A stretch of 6,757 nt of DNA from Cytophagaceae bacterium (GTDB lineage Bacteria > Bacteroidota > Bacteroidia > Cytophagales > Cytophagaceae): NCBI GenBank assembly GCA_021151805.1, contig JAGKWN010000157.1, positions 1-6,757 of the forward strand, written 5' to 3'. Numbering within the stretch: the stretch's first letter is position 1; every line of letters begins with the position of its first letter. Made by a program: the position numbers and the translations under genes. The notes under the pieces are model-generated. The model saw nothing but the letters and a program-made list of their open reading frames with translations, was not told the origin of the DNA and did not search any database. This document shows positions 4,736-6,757 of this stretch, one piece after another.

Positions 4736-6754
4736 ATGAAAGAGAAAAAAGGAATTGCCCTGATTGAGGATGACCCATGGCTGGAGCCATATGAAAATGA
4801 AATTCAGGATCGCATTATCCGATATAAACGTGCACTGAAAGAAATTAAAGAGCATTACGGAGACCTGTTAACTTTTGCTACCGGACATAAATATTATGGT
4901 ATCAATTTCGATGAGGATGAGCGTGGCTGGTACTACAGAGAGTGGGCGCCGGAAGCATATGAAGTATATCTTACCGGTGATTTCAATGACTGGGACAGAC
5001 GTTCACATCCGCTAACGCGTAATCAATTTGGTGTATGGGAAATTTTTCTTCCATACGATCTCTATCAAAAACGTTTCCTTCATAAAAGTAAAATCAAAGT
5101 ACAGATCGTTGGTGCTAATGGCACGCACGATCGTATTCCCGCATACATTACCCGAGTGATTCAGGATACTGAAACAACAGACTTTTGCGGTCAGTTGTGG
5201 TTTCCGCAAAAACCATTCGAATGGACAGACCGTGATTTCAACCTTCGTAAGATCAAAAATCCGATCATCTATGAAGCGCACACAGGTATGGCGCAAGAAA
5301 AAGAAGGTGTAGGTACCTACCGCGAATTTGCAGATAAGATTGTACCGCGTATCCGCCAGATGGGTTATAACAGCATACAGCTGATGGCTGTAATGGAACA
5401 CCCGTATTACGGATCATTCGGTTATCACGTATCTAACTTCTTCGCTCCTTCTTCCCGCTTCGGCACACCGGAAGATTTGAAATATCTAGTCGACCGTGCA
5501 CATAAATTCGGTTTAGCGGTTATCATGGATGTGGTACACTCACATGCTGTTAAAAATTTATCTGAAGGCTTGAATGAATTTGATGGCAGCGATCATCAAT
5601 ACTTCCATCCCGGCGACCGCGGTAATCATCCGGGCTGGGATTCAAAATTATTTGACTACGGCAAGCTGGAAGTAAAACGTTTCCTGCTTTCAAACCTGCG
5701 CTACTGGCTGGAAGAGTTCCACTTCGACGGTTTCCGTTTTGATGGTGTTACTTCCATGCTGTATTTTGACCACGGCATGAAAGCTTTTGACAGTTATGAT
5801 ACGTATTTCAAAGGTGGTGTAGATTATGATGCTGTTACCTACTTACAGTTGGCCAATGAGGTTACACATAAATATTTGAAAGACTCCATTACTATTGCTG
5901 AAGATGTAAGCGGGATGCCCGGTTTATCACGCTCCATCAAAGATGGAGGCGTAGGATTTGATTATCGCCTGGCAATGGGTATTCCTGATTTCTGGATCAA
6001 GTACCTGAAACATCTGCAGGATGAACAATGGAACATTTATGAAATGTGGCATACATTAACCAACCGCCGCTTTAAGGAGAAAACCATTGCTTATGCTGAA
6101 TCACACGACCAGGCCATGGTTGGCGACAAGACAATCGCATTCTGGCTGATGGATAAAGAAATGTATTTCCACATGCAGATCGATGACCCGAATCCGGTTA
6201 TTGACCGTGGGATTGCAATCCATAAAATGCTTCGCCTGTTTACATTTGCGTTGGGCGGTGAAGGCTATCTGAATTTCATGGGCAATGAATTCGGGCATCC
6301 GGAATGGATTGATTTCCCGCGCGAAGGAAACGGCTGGAGTTATCAGTATGCGCGCAGACAGTGGTCGCTGGTTGATAATCCGCGTCTAAAATACCAATAC
6401 CTGGGAGCGTTTGATGAAGCGATGATGCGTCTGGTACGCAAGAACAGATTGCTAGCATCTGAACCGGCACAACAATTGAATATGGACGACCACAACAAAG
6501 TAATTATTTTTGAACGCAATAATATGATCTTTGTCTTCAATTTTAGTGTGAGCAATTCCATCTTCGATTATCGTTTCAAATCCTTTGGGCCCGGCACATT
6601 TGAGATTGTATTAAACAGCGATGATACCCGTTTCGGCGGCCACAACCGCGTCGACGACACCATCGAGTATCATACCAATGAAGAAGGTCAATTGAGTATC
6701 TATACACCAAGCAGAAGTGTGCTAGTGTTTCAGAAAAAAGAAACGGTTTTATAA
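4736..6754 (+). CDS. glgB: 1,4-alpha-glucan (glycogen) branching enzyme, GH13_8 type
   Basis: Cuts an alpha-1,4 glucan chain and rejoins it by an alpha-1,6 bond, making branches in cytoplasmic glycogen. The complete 672 aa comprise an N-terminal helical lead (about 1-50), a CBM48-like domain (about 62-150, with YYREWAPEAYEVYLTGDFNDW), the catalytic barrel (about 178-570) and a C-terminal beta domain (about 580-668). Conserved GH13 regions are DVVHSH (265-270), GFRFDGVTS with nucleophile D336, ITIAEDVSG with acid/base E389, and AYAESHDQA with H457 and D458. The barrel closely resembles human GBE1 and plant starch branching enzymes (IQLMA, EHPYYGSFGYHVSNFFAPSSR, ITIAEDVSGMP, GGEGYLNFMGNEFGHPEWIDFPR) rather than E. 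coli GlgB. The similarity is judged from memory of those families. It lacks the long N-terminal extension of many bacterial GlgB proteins. No other glycogen gene is in view. No Shine-Dalgarno precedes the ATG. Confidence 0.95.
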   Translation: MKEKKGIALIEDDPWLEPYENEIQDRIIRYKRALKEIKEHYGDLLTFATGHKYYGINFDEDERGWYYREWAPEAYEVYLTGDFNDWDRRSHPLTRNQFGVWEIFLPYDLYQKRFLHKSKIKVQIVGANGTHDRIPAYITRVIQDTETTDFCGQLWFPQKPFEWTDRDFNLRKIKNPIIYEAHTGMAQEKEGVGTYREFADKIVPRIRQMGYNSIQLMAVMEHPYYGSFGYHVSNFFAPSSRFGTPEDLKYLVDRAHKFGLAVIMDVVHSHAVKNLSEGLNEFDGSDHQYFHPGDRGNHPGWDSKLFDYGKLEVKRFLLSNLRYWLEEFHFDGFRFDGVTSMLYFDHGMKAFDSYDTYFKGGVDYDAVTYLQLANEVTHKYLKDSITIAEDVSGMPGLSRSIKDGGVGFDYRLAMGIPDFWIKYLKHLQDEQWNIYEMWHTLTNRRFKEKTIAYAESHDQAMVGDKTIAFWLMDKEMYFHMQIDDPNPVIDRGIAIHKMLRLFTFALGGEGYLNFMGNEFGHPEWIDFPREGNGWSYQYARRQWSLVDNPRLKYQYLGAFDEAMMRLVRKNRLLASEPAQQLNMDDHNKVIIFERNNMIFVFNFSVSNSIFDYRFKSFGPGTFEIVLNSDDTRFGGHNRVDDTIEYHTNEEGQLSIYTPSRSVLVFQKKETVL

Positions 6755-6757
6755 TTA

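Noticed and set aside
5012..5401. 129-aa open frame on the minus strand inside glgB
   Set aside because: It lies wholly antisense to the conserved branching enzyme, has no recognisable domain and has no start signals of its own.
1..6757. Mobile element, CRISPR array or defence system
   Set aside because: No transposase, integrase, terminal inverted repeats, regular spacer repeats or defence-type domains were seen; every long gene is a recognisable housekeeping family.

Overview
The window reads as chromosomal DNA from a member of the Bacteroidota, probably a Cytophaga-like species. I infer this from protein character, from promoter elements of the TTTG / TAnnTTTG type used by this phylum's housekeeping sigma factor, and from the general lack of Shine-Dalgarno sequences. 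The genus is a guess from memory of similar proteins, not a search result. I see no phage, insertion sequence, CRISPR array, tRNA or rRNA.

Layout. On the minus strand, 80-1618 encodes the replicative helicase DnaB, followed by a small AT-rich tandem repeat (49-76). A 236-bp divergent intergenic region (1619-1854) separates dnaB from a plus-strand pair. It carries candidate promoters for both directions and three same-orientation 9-mers, each one base from the DnaA box TTATCCACA. The plus-strand pair is an Mpl-like Mur ligase (1855-3231) and a DEDDh 3'-5' exonuclease with an ExoX-like C-terminus (3231-4085). Their stop and start codons overlap (TAATG), and a clear intrinsic terminator follows (4129-4169). 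Next comes a short gene for an 83-aa membrane-anchored or secreted protein of unknown function (4209-4460). It has an unusually strong Shine-Dalgarno sequence and its own terminator (4468-4507). After a 228-bp leader region, the window ends with a complete 672-aa glycogen branching enzyme of the eukaryote-like GH13_8 type (4736-6754).

How the genes relate. DnaB and the exonuclease both belong to DNA replication or repair, and each has a short terminal peptide resembling a known replisome-docking motif: an SSB-tip-like DDDGPAPF at the DnaB C-terminus and a clamp-binding-like QLPLF at the exonuclease N-terminus. The Mur ligase belongs to peptidoglycan recycling and GlgB to glycogen storage, so the region is a set of housekeeping genes rather than one pathway. 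I found no clearly new multi-gene system. The best leads are the DnaA-box cluster beside dnaB, the two docking-like peptides, and the strongly Shine-Dalgarno-led small gene bounded by terminators.
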